Part shown: positions 16,718 to 26,218 of the stretch, piece after piece
How positions within the stretch are numbered: the stretch's first letter is position 1
How the letters are laid out: every line of letters starts with the position of its first letter
DNA from: Leifsonia sp. 1010
GTDB lineage: Bacteria; Actinomycetota; Actinomycetes; Actinomycetales; Microbacteriaceae
NCBI RefSeq assembly: GCF_031455295.1
Contig: NZ_JAVDSL010000001.1
Span: 930,001-994,000 of the forward strand
DNA length: 64,000 nt
Reading direction: 5' to 3'
The notes under the pieces: generated by a model
What the model was told of the DNA's origin: nothing
The model's input: the letters and a program-made list of their open reading frames with translations, nothing else
The model's database searches: none
Position numbers and translations under genes: made by a program

Positions 16718-18067
16718 TCAGTAGGCGAGCGCCCGGTCGACGGCCTCGAGGATGCGGTCGGCGTCGGGGAGGTAGAGCTCCTCGAGCTTCGCCGGCGGGA
16801 AGGGGACGTCGAAGCCGGCGACGCGCATGACGGGCGCCTCCAGCGAGTAGAAGGCCTTCTCGGCGACGGTCGCCGCGACCTCGGAACCCACCGACACGTT
16901 GCTCGGCGCCTCCTGCGCGATGATCAGTCGGCCGGTCTTCTGCACGGATGCGATCACCGGACCGTAGTCGACGGGCGAGAGGGAGCGGAGGTCGATGACC
17001 TCGAGGCTCCGGCCCTCCTCGGCGGCGAGTTCGGCGGCACGCAGTGCGACGCTCACCATGCCGGCCCACGCGACGATGGTCGCGTCCGTTCCGGCTCGGA
17101 CGACCCGGCTGGCGTGCAGCGGCATGGGGTTCTCGACCAGGTCGACTTCGCCCTTCGGCCAGTAGCGGCTCATCGGCTCGAAGAAGACGACGGGGTCGTC
17201 GGAGCGGATCGCCTCCTGGATCATCCAGTAGGCGTCGTGCGGCGTGGACGGGGCGACCACGCGCAGACCTGCGGTGTGCGCGAAGTACGCCTCGGGAGCC
17301 TCCTGGTGGTGCTCGACGGCCCCGATGTGTCCGCCGTGCGGGATCCGGATGACGACAGGGAACGGGACGCGGCCGCTGTGGCGGTTGGTCATCTTCGCGA
17401 GCTGCGTCGTGATCTGGTCGAAGCCGGGGAAGACGAAGCCGTTGAACTGGATCTCGACGACCGGACGGTATCCACGCATAGCGAGGCCGATCGCCGTTCC
17501 GATGATGCCGGCCTCGGCGAGCGGCGTGTCCATCACCCGTTGCGGCCCGAACTCCTTCTGCAGCCCCTCCGTGACGCGGAAGACGCCGCCCAGCGGGCCG
17601 ATGTCCTCGCCCATCAGGATGACGCGTGGATCGTCGGCGAGCGCTCGGCGCAGACCCGCGTTCAGCGCCTTCACCATGGGGAGCGATTGGATGCGCGGCT
17701 CGGGCGCCGCATCCACAGCCGGCTCGGACTCCGCGACCGCCGGACCGGCGTGCTCGGCCTCTGCCGCCGCCTCTCCGACCTCGGCCGACGTCTGGAGGTC
17801 CGCCTGCGCGGTCTCCTGCTCCTCGACCCGGTCGGTCTCCTGCTCATCGTCGATCACGAATTCACGCGTCCACTCCTGCTCGGCGACGTGCTCTTCGAGC
17901 ACCCGCGAGCCGGGGTCACTCTCGATGATTTCGACGACATCGATCGCCTGCGTGTCGAGCGACGCGGTGTCGCCGGACGCCCCGTCGTCGCGTGACTCTG
18001 CGCTATCGCCCGGATTCTCGATCAGCTCGGCCTCCACGTACTCGGCCTCGCTCCTCACGTCACTCAT
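16718..18067 (-). CDS. 2-oxoacid dehydrogenase E1 beta with acidic N-terminal extension
   Basis: 449-residue protein. The conserved E1 beta (transketolase-like) part starts near residue 130 ([13 protein letters not shown], then [12 protein letters not shown]) and runs to the end. Before it lie about 130 residues without homology to the family as I know it: a hand count gives about 38 Asp/Glu, six Arg and no Lys. The ATG at 18067 overlaps the E1 alpha stop (ATGA), which supports the long form. An internal ATG at 17677 would give a standard-length subunit. The product pairs with E1 alpha in thiamine diphosphate-dependent decarboxylation. Confidence 0.85.
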   Translation of the reverse strand: MSDVRSEAEYVEAELIENPGDSAESRDDGASGDTASLDTQAIDVVEIIESDPGSRVLEEHVAEQEWTREFVIDDEQETDRVEEQETAQADLQTSAEVGEAAAEAEHAGPAVAESEPAVDAAPEPRIQSLPMVKALNAGLRRALADDPRVILMGEDIGPLGGVFRVTEGLQKEFGPQRVMDTPLAEAGIIGTAIGLAMRGYRPVVEIQFNGFVFPGFDQITTQLAKMTNRHSGRVPFPVVIRIPHGGHIGAVEHHQEAPEAYFAHTAGLRVVAPSTPHDAYWMIQEAIRSDDPVVFFEPMSRYWPKGEVDLVENPMPLHASRVVRAGTDATIVAWAGMVSVALRAAELAAEEGRSLEVIDLRSLSPVDYGPVIASVQKTGRLIIAQEAPSNVSVGSEVAATVAEKAFYSLEAPVMRVAGFDVPFPPAKLEELYLPDADRILEAVDRALAY

Positions 18068-19203
18068 GCGTCACCTCCGAACGACGCCTCGTACTCCTCG
18101 AGCCAGCGTCGTTGCTCGTCCGTCACGGGATGCGGCTCACTGTAGACGTGCTGGAACATCGACGCGACAGACGGCGGTGTCAGCTCGAGCGTGCGTCGGC
18201 GAATGTCGGCGGCGAGGTCGGCCGCCTCTTCGTCCGCACTGTCGAAGAAGCCCTGCCCGACGCCCTGCTCTTCGAGGAAGACGCGGAAGCGGCGGATCGG
18301 ATCGCGCTCGGCCCAGGAGGCCAGCTCCTCGTCGGTGCGGTACTTGCTCGGGTCGTCGCTGGAGGTGTGAGCGCCCATCCGGTAGGTGAGGGCCTCGATC
18401 ATGCTGGGGCCTTCGCCGTTCCTGGCGTCGTCGAGGTGCTTGGCGGTCACGGCGTAGGCCGCGAGCACGTCGTTCCCGTCGATCTGGACGCCCGGGATGC
18501 CGAACCCGCTCGACCGGAGGTACAGCGGGGTACGCGACTGCGTGCTGACCGGCACGGAGATCGCCCAGTGGTTGTTCTGCAGGAAGAACACCTGCGGGGT
18601 CTGGTAGCTGGCCGCGAAGACGTACGCCTCGTTGACATCGCCCTGGCTGGTCGCGCCATCGCCGAAGTACACGATGGATGCCTCGTCCTTCGACGGGTCG
18701 CCCGTACCGACCTTGCCGTCGAGCTTCATGCCCATCGCGTAGCCGGTGGCGTGCAGGGTCTGCGAGCCGATGACGAGCGTGTAGAGGTGGAAGTTGCCGA
18801 CGGCCGGGTCGGTCGGGTCCCATCCGCCGTGCGTCGTGCCGCGGAGGAGGCCGATGATCCCGATCGGATCGATGCCCCGGACCATCCCGACGGCGTGTTC
18901 ACGGTAGGAGGGGAAGAGGTGGTCCTGCGGCTTGGCGGCATGCGCCGAGCCGACCTGGGCACCTTCCTGCCCCTCGCTCGGGACCCAGAGCCCGAGCTGT
19001 CCCTGCCGCTGCAGGTTCGCCGCCTCATGGTCCAAAGCGCGCACGCGAACCATGTCGCGGTAGAAGCGGCGGTAGTCGTTCTCGTCGAGCCGCTCCAGGT
19101 AAGGGAGGTATTCGGCCGACGTCTCGCTCGGCTGGAACCGGCCGTCAGCGGTCAGCAGCTGGACGGTGTTCGCCGGGCGCGGGATCTCGTTCGTCGCAAC
19201 CAC
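18064..19203 (-). CDS. 2-oxoacid dehydrogenase E1 alpha
   Basis: 379-residue E1 alpha, the thiamine diphosphate subunit. The cofactor motif is clear (GDGATSQGDVNEAYVFAASY ending at the paired Asn in FLQNNHWA), as is the phosphorylation-loop-like region RMGAHTSSDDPSKYR. Sequence style (LGLWVPSEGQEGAQVG, HLFPSYREH) fits the actinobacterial branched-chain/pyruvate E1 alpha group. It starts four bases after the upstream aminotransferase and overlaps E1 beta by four bases. Confidence 0.92.
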   Translation of the reverse strand: MVATNEIPRPANTVQLLTADGRFQPSETSAEYLPYLERLDENDYRRFYRDMVRVRALDHEAANLQRQGQLGLWVPSEGQEGAQVGSAHAAKPQDHLFPSYREHAVGMVRGIDPIGIIGLLRGTTHGGWDPTDPAVGNFHLYTLVIGSQTLHATGYAMGMKLDGKVGTGDPSKDEASIVYFGDGATSQGDVNEAYVFAASYQTPQVFFLQNNHWAISVPVSTQSRTPLYLRSSGFGIPGVQIDGNDVLAAYAVTAKHLDDARNGEGPSMIEALTYRMGAHTSSDDPSKYRTDEELASWAERDPIRRFRVFLEEQGVGQGFFDSADEEAADLAADIRRRTLELTPPSVASMFQHVYSEPHPVTDEQRRWLEEYEASFGGDA

Positions 19204-19207
19204 CTGT

Positions 19208-20317
19208 CTAACCTAACCGCTTGCCCGGGTGCCCATTTGGTAGGTTCCGCACAAGATCACCCGTGACCTGCAGGAGTTTCTCCACAGATTCCTCCTCGCC
19301 GACGCTGATGCGGATGCCCTCCGGCGGGAAAGCCCGCACGGTCAGCCCGGCGTCGAAGAAGGCGTCGTTGGCCTCCGCGGTCTGCTCACCGGTTGCGAGC
19401 CAGACGAAGTTGCCCTGTGCCTCCGGAACCGCCCAGCCCTGCTCGAGCAGAGCGTCGCGGAGCCGGTCGCGGCGCATCGCGACTCGAGCGACGCGCTCCA
19501 TCAGCTCGTCCTCCGCCTCGATGGACGCGAGGGCCGCGACGCGGGACGCGTCGGTGACCGAGAGCGGGATGGCCGCCGAGCGGGCAGCATCCAGCACCGC
19601 CTGCGGGCCGACCGCGTAGCCGATACGCAGCGCCGCGAGCCCGTACGCCTTCGAGAACGTGCGGAGCACGACGAGGTTGGGGTAGCGGGAGAGCAGCGGG
19701 ATGCCGTCGACAGCCGCATCGTCGGTGACGAACTCGTAGTACGCCTCGTCGAGCAGCACGAGCAGGTCGGACGGCACCCGTGCCATGAACGCCTCGAAGT
19801 CGGAGGCGGTCACGATGGTGCCGGTGGGGTTGTTGGGCGTGCAGACGATGACCACGCGCGTGCGTTCGGTGATCGCGCCGGCCATCGCCTCCAGGTCGTG
19901 GCTGCCGTCCGGACGGTTCGGCACCTGCACACTGGTCGCGCCCGCGACGGTCACCAGACCGGGGTAGGCCTCGAACGACCGCCAGGAGTACACGACCTCG
20001 TCGCCGACACCGGCCGCGGCCGAGATCAACTGCGAGAGCAGCGCAACGGAGCCGCTGCCGAGGTGGACCTCGCCGACGCTCACGCCGTGCCGCTCTGCCA
20101 GGCGCTCGCGCAGATCGGCCCCGCCCGCATTCGGGTAGCGGTTGAGCTCGCGCAGGGTGGCCGCCACGGCTTCGACGACCGAGGGCAGCGGCGGGAAGGG
20201 ATTCTCGTTGCTCGACAGCTTGAAGCCGTCCGCCGGCGCGGGTCGACCCTGCCTGTAGGCGGGCACCGCGACGATCTCGGGCCGTAGTCTCACGCCGAGC
20301 GTGTCATCCGAACTCAC
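19208..20317 (-). CDS. HisC-type PLP aminotransferase
   Basis: 369-residue fold-type I aminotransferase with the PLP lysine in [16 protein letters not shown] and the N-terminal LSSNENPF substrate motif of histidinol-phosphate/aromatic aminotransferases. No histidine biosynthesis gene is nearby. Instead the stop codon lies four bases before the E1 alpha start, so it is probably co-transcribed with the 2-oxoacid dehydrogenase genes. It may therefore be an aromatic or branched-chain transaminase (Pat-like) rather than the biosynthetic HisC. The family does not allow a firm choice from sequence alone. Confidence 0.82.
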   Translation of the reverse strand: MSSDDTLGVRLRPEIVAVPAYRQGRPAPADGFKLSSNENPFPPLPSVVEAVAATLRELNRYPNAGGADLRERLAERHGVSVGEVHLGSGSVALLSQLISAAAGVGDEVVYSWRSFEAYPGLVTVAGATSVQVPNRPDGSHDLEAMAGAITERTRVVIVCTPNNPTGTIVTASDFEAFMARVPSDLLVLLDEAYYEFVTDDAAVDGIPLLSRYPNLVVLRTFSKAYGLAALRIGYAVGPQAVLDAARSAAIPLSVTDASRVAALASIEAEDELMERVARVAMRRDRLRDALLEQGWAVPEAQGNFVWLATGEQTAEANDAFFDAGLTVRAFPPEGIRISVGEEESVEKLLQVTGDLVRNLPNGHPGKRLG

Positions 20318-20359
20318 AGACCCAACTTAGCCGCGCCCGCATACCGCGGGAGGAATTCC

Positions 20360-20848
20360 CTAGATCTGTGGATGACGCCGCCGGGCTGTGAGGCGAATCG
20401 ACGAGTTGAGGAAAGCGAGGCCCAAGAAGGCGGTCTCCACGAACACGATCGCCCAGCCCGCGTCACGGAGGCGGGGGTCGAAGAGCGGGGTGGAAGCGCC
20501 GAGGAGGTACATCGCCGCCAGCCACCAGCCGATCAGCGGGCGTGCCGACAGCCTCCACCATGCCCTGGGCGCGGCGACGGGCTCTCCGAAGCCGCGGAAC
20601 GAGCGCGCCGTCGCAATGACAGTGACAACCACGAGGGTCTGGGTGACCACCGAGTTCACCATGGCCGGAAGCACCAGACCGAGGCCGAGGCTGACGAGAC
20701 GAATCGCCGCGTTCTGCACGACGAGCACCGCGAGTTTGTGCCACGGGTTCATCACGCGGAGCGGCCACCACTGCAGTGGCGGGTACACCTTCTTCGCCGG
20801 GACGGCCCGCAACGGCTCCGGTTCGATCAGCCCATCCGCTCTCGCCAC
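20360..20848 (-). CDS. Hypothetical membrane protein
   Basis: 162 residues, not recognised. It has about four hydrophobic segments (roughly 38-55, 58-80, 105-122, 130-150) and Trp/Pro-rich N-terminal sequence PPLQWWPLRVMNPWHK, which probably lies at the membrane surface. Transcribed alone, upstream of and in the same direction as the aminotransferase, and divergent from the next gene. Confidence 0.6.
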   Translation of the reverse strand: MARADGLIEPEPLRAVPAKKVYPPLQWWPLRVMNPWHKLAVLVVQNAAIRLVSLGLGLVLPAMVNSVVTQTLVVVTVIATARSFRGFGEPVAAPRAWWRLSARPLIGWWLAAMYLLGASTPLFDPRLRDAGWAIVFVETAFLGLAFLNSSIRLTARRRHPQI

Positions 20849-20905
20849 GCGCCGACTCTAGCGCCACCCCTGTACCCCGACCCCGCTCACTGGAAGGATG
20901 AAGCC

Positions 20906-21292
20906 ATGCGATTCCTGCTCAGACTGATCGTCAACGCCCTCGCCCTCTGGCTCACGACGCTGATCGTCAGCGGTGTGACCGTGCACCCGTACGCTCCGGA
21001 CACCACCGCCACGGTGCTGACCTACCTGCTCATCGCGCTGATCTTCGGCGTGGTGAACGCGATCGTCGGCACGGTCATCCGGGTGGTCGCGTTCCCGCTG
21101 TACATCCTCACGCTCGGGCTGATCTCGCTGCTCGTCAACGCGTTCCTGCTGTTCATCGTGTCGTGGATCAGCGACGCGATGGGCTTCGGACTGCACATCG
21201 ACGGCTTCTGGTGGGGCGTCCTCGGCGCGCTCGTACTGGGCATCATCGCCTGGCTGCTCGGGCTGCTCATCCGGCCTGTCCGCCGAGACTGA
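20906..21292 (+). CDS. Phage-holin-family (PF04020-type) membrane protein
   Basis: 128-residue membrane protein of the small family often named phage holin IV/YvlD. Four hydrophobic helices are visible and the middle motif is typical (IFGVVNAIVGTVIRVVAFPL, then TLGLISLLVNAFLLFI). Despite the name, these proteins are common chromosomal genes of unknown role, and there are no phage genes around it. GGAAGGATGAAGCC ahead of the ATG provides a ribosome binding site. Confidence 0.82.
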   Translation: MRFLLRLIVNALALWLTTLIVSGVTVHPYAPDTTATVLTYLLIALIFGVVNAIVGTVIRVVAFPLYILTLGLISLLVNAFLLFIVSWISDAMGFGLHIDGFWWGVLGALVLGIIAWLLGLLIRPVRRD

Positions 21293-21361
21293 CGTCCGCG
21301 GGCGCAGCGCGCGTGCGGGAGAATGGTCGGGTACCCGCCGCCTGATCCCGCGAGGAGCACC

Positions 21362-22741
21362 ATGTCCGCCCTGCCTCCCCAGCCGCTCAGCCCCCTCGAC
21401 GGCCGCTACCGGTCCGCCGTGATCGGCCTCGGCGACCACCTGTCGGAGGCCGGTCTGAACCGTGCACGCGTCCAGGTCGAGGTCGAGTGGTTGATCTACC
21501 TGACCGAGCACCGGATGTTCGGCTCCTCCCCGCTGACCGGTGAGCAGAAGGCCATGCTCCGGGCGCTCGCCGACGAGTTCGGGCAGGCGGAGATCGACCG
21601 GCTCGCCGAGCTGGAGGCGACGACCAAGCACGACGTGAAGGCGGTCGAGTACCTGGTGCGCGAGCGGCTGCACGCGCTCGGACTCGACCACATCGCCGAG
21701 CTCACGCACTTCGCGGCGACCAGCGAGGACATCAACAACCTCTCGTACGCCCTGACGGTGAGCGCCGCGGTGCGCGAGTCGTGGCTGCCGAAGTTCCGGG
21801 CGGTCATCGCGGAGCTCCGCGCGCAGGCGAGGCAGTACCGCGACGACGCGATGCTCGCCCGTACGCACGGGCAGCCGGCGACCCCGACGACGATGGGCAA
21901 AGAGCTCGCCGTCTTCGTTCACCGCCTCGAGCGCGTGCGCGAGCAGGTCGAGGGCGGCGTGCACCTGGGCAAGTTCAGCGGAGCGACCGGCACCTTCGCC
22001 GCGCACCTCGTGGCCGACCCGGACGCCGACTGGCCGCGCATCTCGCGCGAGTTCGTCGAGAGCCTCGGCCTCGACTGGAACCCGCTGACCACGCAGATCG
22101 AGTCGCACGACTGGCAGGCAGAGCTGTACTCGCGCATCTCGCACGCCAACCGCATCCTGCACAACCTGTGCACGGACATCTGGACGTACATCTCGCTCGG
22201 CTACTTCCGGCAGGTCCCCGAGCCGGGCGCCACCGGCTCATCGACGATGCCGCACAAGGTGAACCCGATCCGCTTCGAGAACGCCGAGGCCAACCTCGAG
22301 CTCTCCAGCGCGGTGCTCGACTCGCTCGCCGCGACGCTGGTCACCAGCCGCCTGCAGCGCGACCTGACCGACTCGACCACGCAGCGGAACATCGGCGTCG
22401 GGCTCGGTCACTCGCTGCTCGCTCTCGACAACATCGAGCGCGGACTCGGCCAGATCGCCATCGACCGCCAGGCTCTCGCCGACGACCTCGACGCCAACTG
22501 GGAGGTGCTCGCCGAGGCGATCCAGACGGTCATCCGGGCCGAGGTCACCGCCGGCCGTTCGACGATCACCGACCCGTACGCGCTGCTGAAGGAGCTGACG
22601 CGCGGCAAGCGGGTCGACCACGCGGCGCTGACCGAGTTCGTGAACGGGCTGGAGATCGGCCAGGCCGCGAAGAACCGGCTGCTGGCGCTCACTCCGGCCG
22701 GCTACATCGGTCTCGCATCGGAGCTGGTCGACTACCTGTAG
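21362..22741 (+). CDS. purB: Adenylosuccinate lyase
   Basis: 459-residue enzyme of the fumarase/aspartase superfamily. It cleaves SAICAR and adenylosuccinate in purine synthesis. The superfamily signature GSSTMPHKVNP (SSxMPxKxN) is intact, as are the N-terminal SPLDGRYRS and the THGQPATPTTMGKE region. The ATG at 21362 has GCGAGGAGC just upstream and gives the family N-terminus. An in-frame start 13 codons earlier is less likely. The length and DGRYR start place it with the E. coli-type PurB. Confidence 0.95.
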   Translation: MSALPPQPLSPLDGRYRSAVIGLGDHLSEAGLNRARVQVEVEWLIYLTEHRMFGSSPLTGEQKAMLRALADEFGQAEIDRLAELEATTKHDVKAVEYLVRERLHALGLDHIAELTHFAATSEDINNLSYALTVSAAVRESWLPKFRAVIAELRAQARQYRDDAMLARTHGQPATPTTMGKELAVFVHRLERVREQVEGGVHLGKFSGATGTFAAHLVADPDADWPRISREFVESLGLDWNPLTTQIESHDWQAELYSRISHANRILHNLCTDIWTYISLGYFRQVPEPGATGSSTMPHKVNPIRFENAEANLELSSAVLDSLAATLVTSRLQRDLTDSTTQRNIGVGLGHSLLALDNIERGLGQIAIDRQALADDLDANWEVLAEAIQTVIRAEVTAGRSTITDPYALLKELTRGKRVDHAALTEFVNGLEIGQAAKNRLLALTPAGYIGLASELVDYL

Positions 22742-22776
22742 GGCGCGGCGACCCCGCCAGCACGTGCGGGGAGCGG

Positions 22777-23106
22777 TCAGTGGCCGCGGGGCCGGTCTTC
22801 GCCCTCGGCGCGGGCCTGCGCCTTGGCGCGCGCCTCCGCATCCTGTTCGTGGATGTCCTCCACCTCGGCCTCGGTCGGCTTGAAGGCGAGCGCGAACAGG
22901 GCGAGCAGGACGACGCTGATGATGAAGGTGACGCCGAAGCCGACCCCGGCGAGCACGAACTCCCGCGTCGCGATCAGCACGATCAGGCCGACGAAGACGG
23001 CGAGCGCGGCGGAGATGCCGAGCAGTTCGACGGGCAGGAAGCGGTCGCGGCGCGTCGGCTGCAGGCTCTGGTTCACTCGGGGATCCTTCTTGCTGCGCCG
23101 GCTCAC
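22777..23106 (-). CDS. Small hypothetical membrane protein
   Basis: 109 residues with a basic N-terminus, two hydrophobic segments (about 28-45 and 50-72), and a charged Glu/Ala/Arg tail predicted to be helical. Not recognised. It overlaps the end of the upstream DUF308-like gene by four bases, so the two are probably made together. Confidence 0.62.
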   Translation of the reverse strand: MSRRSKKDPRVNQSLQPTRRDRFLPVELLGISAALAVFVGLIVLIATREFVLAGVGFGVTFIISVVLLALFALAFKPTEAEVEDIHEQDAEARAKAQARAEGEDRPRGH

Positions 23107-23705
23107 GATCCACTCTCCGCTCCGCGCGACGGGGTCCGCTCGTGCGCCGCGCTCCGCAACGTCGCCGCGCCGATGCCCTGGAAGACGCCGACGATGACGG
23201 CCCAGGCCCCGAACAGGCCGATCGCGAGCACCGCGTCGGCGGGCACGAACAGCAGGACGAGGGCCAGCACGGCGGTCAGGGCGCCGGTGATGAGCCAGTC
23301 GCGGGCGGCGGCGTCACGGCCGCGTTCGCGGACACCGTTGTAGAGCTCGAGGATGCCGGTGAGCGCCGCCCACACCGTCACCAGGTAAAGGAAGAGGCCG
23401 AGCCCGGAGTGCGACAGCACCAGGGCGAGCACGCCGGCGATCACGCCGATCGCTCCCTGCACTGCGAAGAGCACGCGGGTGATGCGGCGGCCGGCGAGCA
23501 GTGCGCTCAGCACGCCGGTGGCGAGCCCGTCGACGATCGCGAAGACCCCGAACACGATGAGGCCGAACATCGCCGTGTGCGCATCCCGGGTGAACGTGAT
23601 GACCGCTGCGGCGGCCAACGCGACGACGGCACGGACGGCGGGGACGACCCAGTACCGGCTGTGCGCGTGGATGTCGGAATGCTGGGCAGGGACGGCGGTA
23701 GCCAC
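23103..23705 (-). CDS. DUF308/HdeD-like membrane protein
   Basis: 200-residue protein with about six regularly spaced hydrophobic helices, arranged like two triplets as in HdeD/DUF308 proteins (GVFAIVDGLATGVLSALLAG, and later WAALTGILELYNGVRER). In E. coli HdeD is linked to acid resistance, but in Actinobacteria the role is unknown. It is followed by an overlapping small membrane protein gene. Confidence 0.72.
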   Translation of the reverse strand: MATAVPAQHSDIHAHSRYWVVPAVRAVVALAAAAVITFTRDAHTAMFGLIVFGVFAIVDGLATGVLSALLAGRRITRVLFAVQGAIGVIAGVLALVLSHSGLGLFLYLVTVWAALTGILELYNGVRERGRDAAARDWLITGALTAVLALVLLFVPADAVLAIGLFGAWAVIVGVFQGIGAATLRSAAHERTPSRGAESGS

Positions 23706-23801
23706 GTAGGCCCTCTTTCATACGGGATTCGCCAACCATTCTAGTCGGCGGGTTCCTGCGCGTTCGCCCACCGACGGCCGCTCGCTCGCTACGATCGCGG
23801 C

Positions 23802-24512
23802 ATGCGGATCGGTTTCGCGGTACTGCGCGCGGTGTTCTTCCTTCTCACCCTTGCGGCGATCATCGCCCAGTTCACCACCAGCGTCCGGTCCATCGGCGAT
23901 CGGGGCGGGAACGTCGCCGGGCTGGTTGCGAACTTCTTCAGCTTCTTCACCATCGACTCGAACGTGCTGGGCGTCGTTGTGCTCGGAATCGGCGCGGTTC
24001 TGCTGATCGTGCGGAGGGGCGACGACCCGGGATGGTTCACCGGGCTGCGCGCCGCATCCGTCACCTATCTGGTGACCACCGGGGTGGTCTACAACCTGCT
24101 GCTGCGCAACATCTCGCTCGCGCAGGGGACGACGGTCGGCTGGTCGAACGAGGTGCTGCACGTCATCGCGCCCGCGTATCTCCTGATCGACTGGCTGTTC
24201 GCACCGGGTCGCACACCGCTGCGCCTGCGCTCCGTGTGGGGGATCGCCGTCTTCCCGATCTTCTGGGCGGTGTACACGCTGATCCGCGCTCCGTTCGCCG
24301 CCGACCCGGTGACGGGGAAGTCGCCGTGGTATCCGTACCCGTTCCTGAACCCGCAGACGAGCCCGAACGGCTACCTTTCCGTCGCGTTCTACGTGGTGCT
24401 GATCGCCGTCGTGATCCTCGCCGCGGGCTACGGGGTCGTGTGGATCTCGCGGCGCTGGCGGGGCGGTCGGCCCCTGCCCGACGCGGCGGCTGCGGCAGCC
24501 GGAGTCAGCTGA
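23802..24512 (+). CDS. Pr6Pr family membrane protein
   Basis: 236 residues with about six membrane segments. The motif FFSFFTIDSNVLGVVVL and the later VLHVIAPAYLLIDWLF, PYPFLNPQ and GYLSVAFYVVL are typical of the actinobacterial Pr6Pr (FAR-17a/AIG1-like) family, named from a polyketide cluster gene. The conserved Thr and His of the eukaryotic FAR-17a hydrolases may be represented in FTID and HVIAP, but activity is not shown. Its 3' end overlaps the convergent next gene by eight bases. Confidence 0.78.
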   Translation: MRIGFAVLRAVFFLLTLAAIIAQFTTSVRSIGDRGGNVAGLVANFFSFFTIDSNVLGVVVLGIGAVLLIVRRGDDPGWFTGLRAASVTYLVTTGVVYNLLLRNISLAQGTTVGWSNEVLHVIAPAYLLIDWLFAPGRTPLRLRSVWGIAVFPIFWAVYTLIRAPFAADPVTGKSPWYPYPFLNPQTSPNGYLSVAFYVVLIAVVILAAGYGVVWISRRWRGGRPLPDAAAAAAGVS

Positions 24513-25008
24513 GCTGCGGTTCCGGCTCTTCCGCGCGGGACCAGAAGACGACAGCGGCGAGCGCCCCGACCGCGAGGAGGAACGCGCCCGTCGGCGTCAC
24601 CGTGTCGGGCATCCCGTGCTGGACGAGGACGGCCGAGACGATGCCGGCTAGTGCCCCGCATCCCGCCACAACGGCGAGCGCGACCGAGATGGCGCGGGCA
24701 GCGCCGTCCAGGATGAGCCCACGGACGACCAGAGCGACAGCACCGATGAGCCACAGCGCAGAAACCGGGAACGCGAGCAGCAGCCCCAGCGGATCACGCA
24801 GCAGCACGCCCGGCGTCGCATAGATCAGGGATGCGGCCAGCACGAGCACCAGGCCCAGACCGGCGAACCCGGCGAGACGAGCCCGCTCGGTCCGCAGCCT
24901 GAGGAGCGGCGCCAGGAGAGAGGGCCAGCTGAACGCCAGGGCGAACGCCACGAACGCGAGCGCCACACTGCCTGCGCCTTGCAGCACCGGGAGGAGGATG
25001 CCGATCAT
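24505..25008 (-). CDS. Hypothetical membrane protein
   Basis: 167 residues, five predicted hydrophobic segments covering almost the whole chain and a short charged C-terminus (SRAEEPEPQLS). Not recognised. It is convergent with the Pr6Pr gene and divergent from the carbonic anhydrase-like gene. Confidence 0.6.
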   Translation of the reverse strand: MIGILLPVLQGAGSVALAFVAFALAFSWPSLLAPLLRLRTERARLAGFAGLGLVLVLAASLIYATPGVLLRDPLGLLLAFPVSALWLIGAVALVVRGLILDGAARAISVALAVVAGCGALAGIVSAVLVQHGMPDTVTPTGAFLLAVGALAAVVFWSRAEEPEPQLS

Positions 25009-25093
25009 GCGTCCATTGAACGCCTTCGGACGGGTTCGCGCGTCCTCCCCGAGGATGATCCCCGCCGAGGCGGGGATCGGCCATCATGGGCCC

Positions 25094-25693
25094 ATGCTCA
25101 TCCGACACCGCGGCATCGAACCGTCGATCCACGCGACCGCCTATGTCGCACCGTCCGCCGTCCTCGTCGGCGACGTCCGGGTCGGCGCCGGCGCTCGCAT
25201 CCTCCACGGGGCCGTGCTCAGTGCGGAGGACGGCGAGGTGACCGTCGGCGAGGACACCGTCGTCATGGAGCACGCCGTCATCCGCGGGAGGTCGGGGCAC
25301 CCCGCCCGGGTCGGCGCCGCGGTCATGGTCGGGCCGCACGCTCACGTGAACGGCAGCACCGTGGGCGATGAGGCCTTCATCGCGACCGGCGCCTCGCTCT
25401 TCCCCGGCTGCCGCGTCGGAACGGGCGCGGAGGTGCGCATCAACGGGGTCGTCCAGGTGAACACCACGCTGGAGCCCGGTGCCGTGGTCCCGATCGGATG
25501 GATCGCGGTCGGGTCGCCCGCATCCATCCTGCCGCCGGAACGGCATGACGAGATCTGGGCCATTCAGCGGGAACTGGACTTCGCCGGGACCGTCTACGGC
25601 ACCGGCCCGGACGTGTCGATGCGCGAGCTCATGAGGCGGCAGTCGGAGTTCTATGGCTCTCATGCCGACGACGTGGTGATCGACGGCAGCTGA
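25094..25693 (+). CDS. Gamma carbonic anhydrase-like hexapeptide protein
   Basis: 199-residue left-handed beta-helix protein built of hexapeptide repeats (GDVRVGAGARILHGAVL, then VGEDTVVMEHAVIRG). Three His in the family's metal positions can be proposed (MEHAVI, GPHAHVN), so zinc or iron binding is likely. Family members hydrate CO2 or act as acyltransferase-like proteins of unknown substrate. The ATG at 25094 gives MLIRHRGIEPSIHATAYVAP, the normal start. Confidence 0.82.
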   Translation: MLIRHRGIEPSIHATAYVAPSAVLVGDVRVGAGARILHGAVLSAEDGEVTVGEDTVVMEHAVIRGRSGHPARVGAAVMVGPHAHVNGSTVGDEAFIATGASLFPGCRVGTGAEVRINGVVQVNTTLEPGAVVPIGWIAVGSPASILPPERHDEIWAIQRELDFAGTVYGTGPDVSMRELMRRQSEFYGSHADDVVIDGS

Positions 25694-25713
25694 CGGGACG
25701 CGCCCGAAAGCGC

Positions 25714-26127
25714 TCAGCCATTACCTTGCTGGAGGATGCGGACCGCGTTGCCGAAGGGATCGCGGACGCCCATGTCGGTGCCGTAGAAGTGCTCGGTCGG
25801 CTCCTGGGTGAAGTCGGTGACACCTCGCTCGCGCAGGGTCGCGTACAGGGCGCGCACGTCATCCGCGACGAAGACGAGCCCCCCACCGAGGGCGCCTTTG
25901 GTGATCAGCTCGCGGATCTGGTCCCCTGTCGCCTGGTCGTGCACGGGCGGCCCCGGCTCCTCGAGGGAGATCTCGGTCTCGCCTCCGGGGACGCGCACGG
26001 TGAGCCAGCGGTAGGTGCCCTGCTGGACGTCGTTCCCTTTCTCCAACCCGAGCTTGCCGACGTAGAAGTCCAGCGCCTCGTCCTTGTCCAGGACGAAGAT
26101 GGACGCGACATTCAGCGCGGTGATCAT
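25714..26127 (-). CDS. VOC family (glyoxalase/bleomycin resistance fold) protein
   Basis: 137 residues with the beta-alpha-beta-beta-beta modules of the vicinal oxygen chelate superfamily (SIFVLDKDEALDFYVGKLGL at the start, and GTDMGVRDPFGNAVRILQQ at the end). The DPFGN motif is typical. Substrate unknown. It lies downstream of, and in the same direction as, a short AraC-type regulator, a pairing that suggests shared control. Confidence 0.85.
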   Translation of the reverse strand: MITALNVASIFVLDKDEALDFYVGKLGLEKGNDVQQGTYRWLTVRVPGGETEISLEEPGPPVHDQATGDQIRELITKGALGGGLVFVADDVRALYATLRERGVTDFTQEPTEHFYGTDMGVRDPFGNAVRILQQGNG

Positions 26128-26218
26128 CTTCTTCTCCGGCCCCTTCGCCTGCTCGATCCGATCGTTGTTCTGATCCTAGGAAGCGGCGGCCGCCTCGGCC
26201 TTATCCGAACGTGCTCAC

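Noticed and set aside
20906-21292. Prophage remnant, because of the phage holin family name
   Set aside because: This family is a normal chromosomal membrane protein family. No other phage gene, integrase or attachment site is nearby.
22752-22771. Terminator after purB
   Set aside because: Only a 6-bp stem with an 8-base loop and no T tract; too weak to call.
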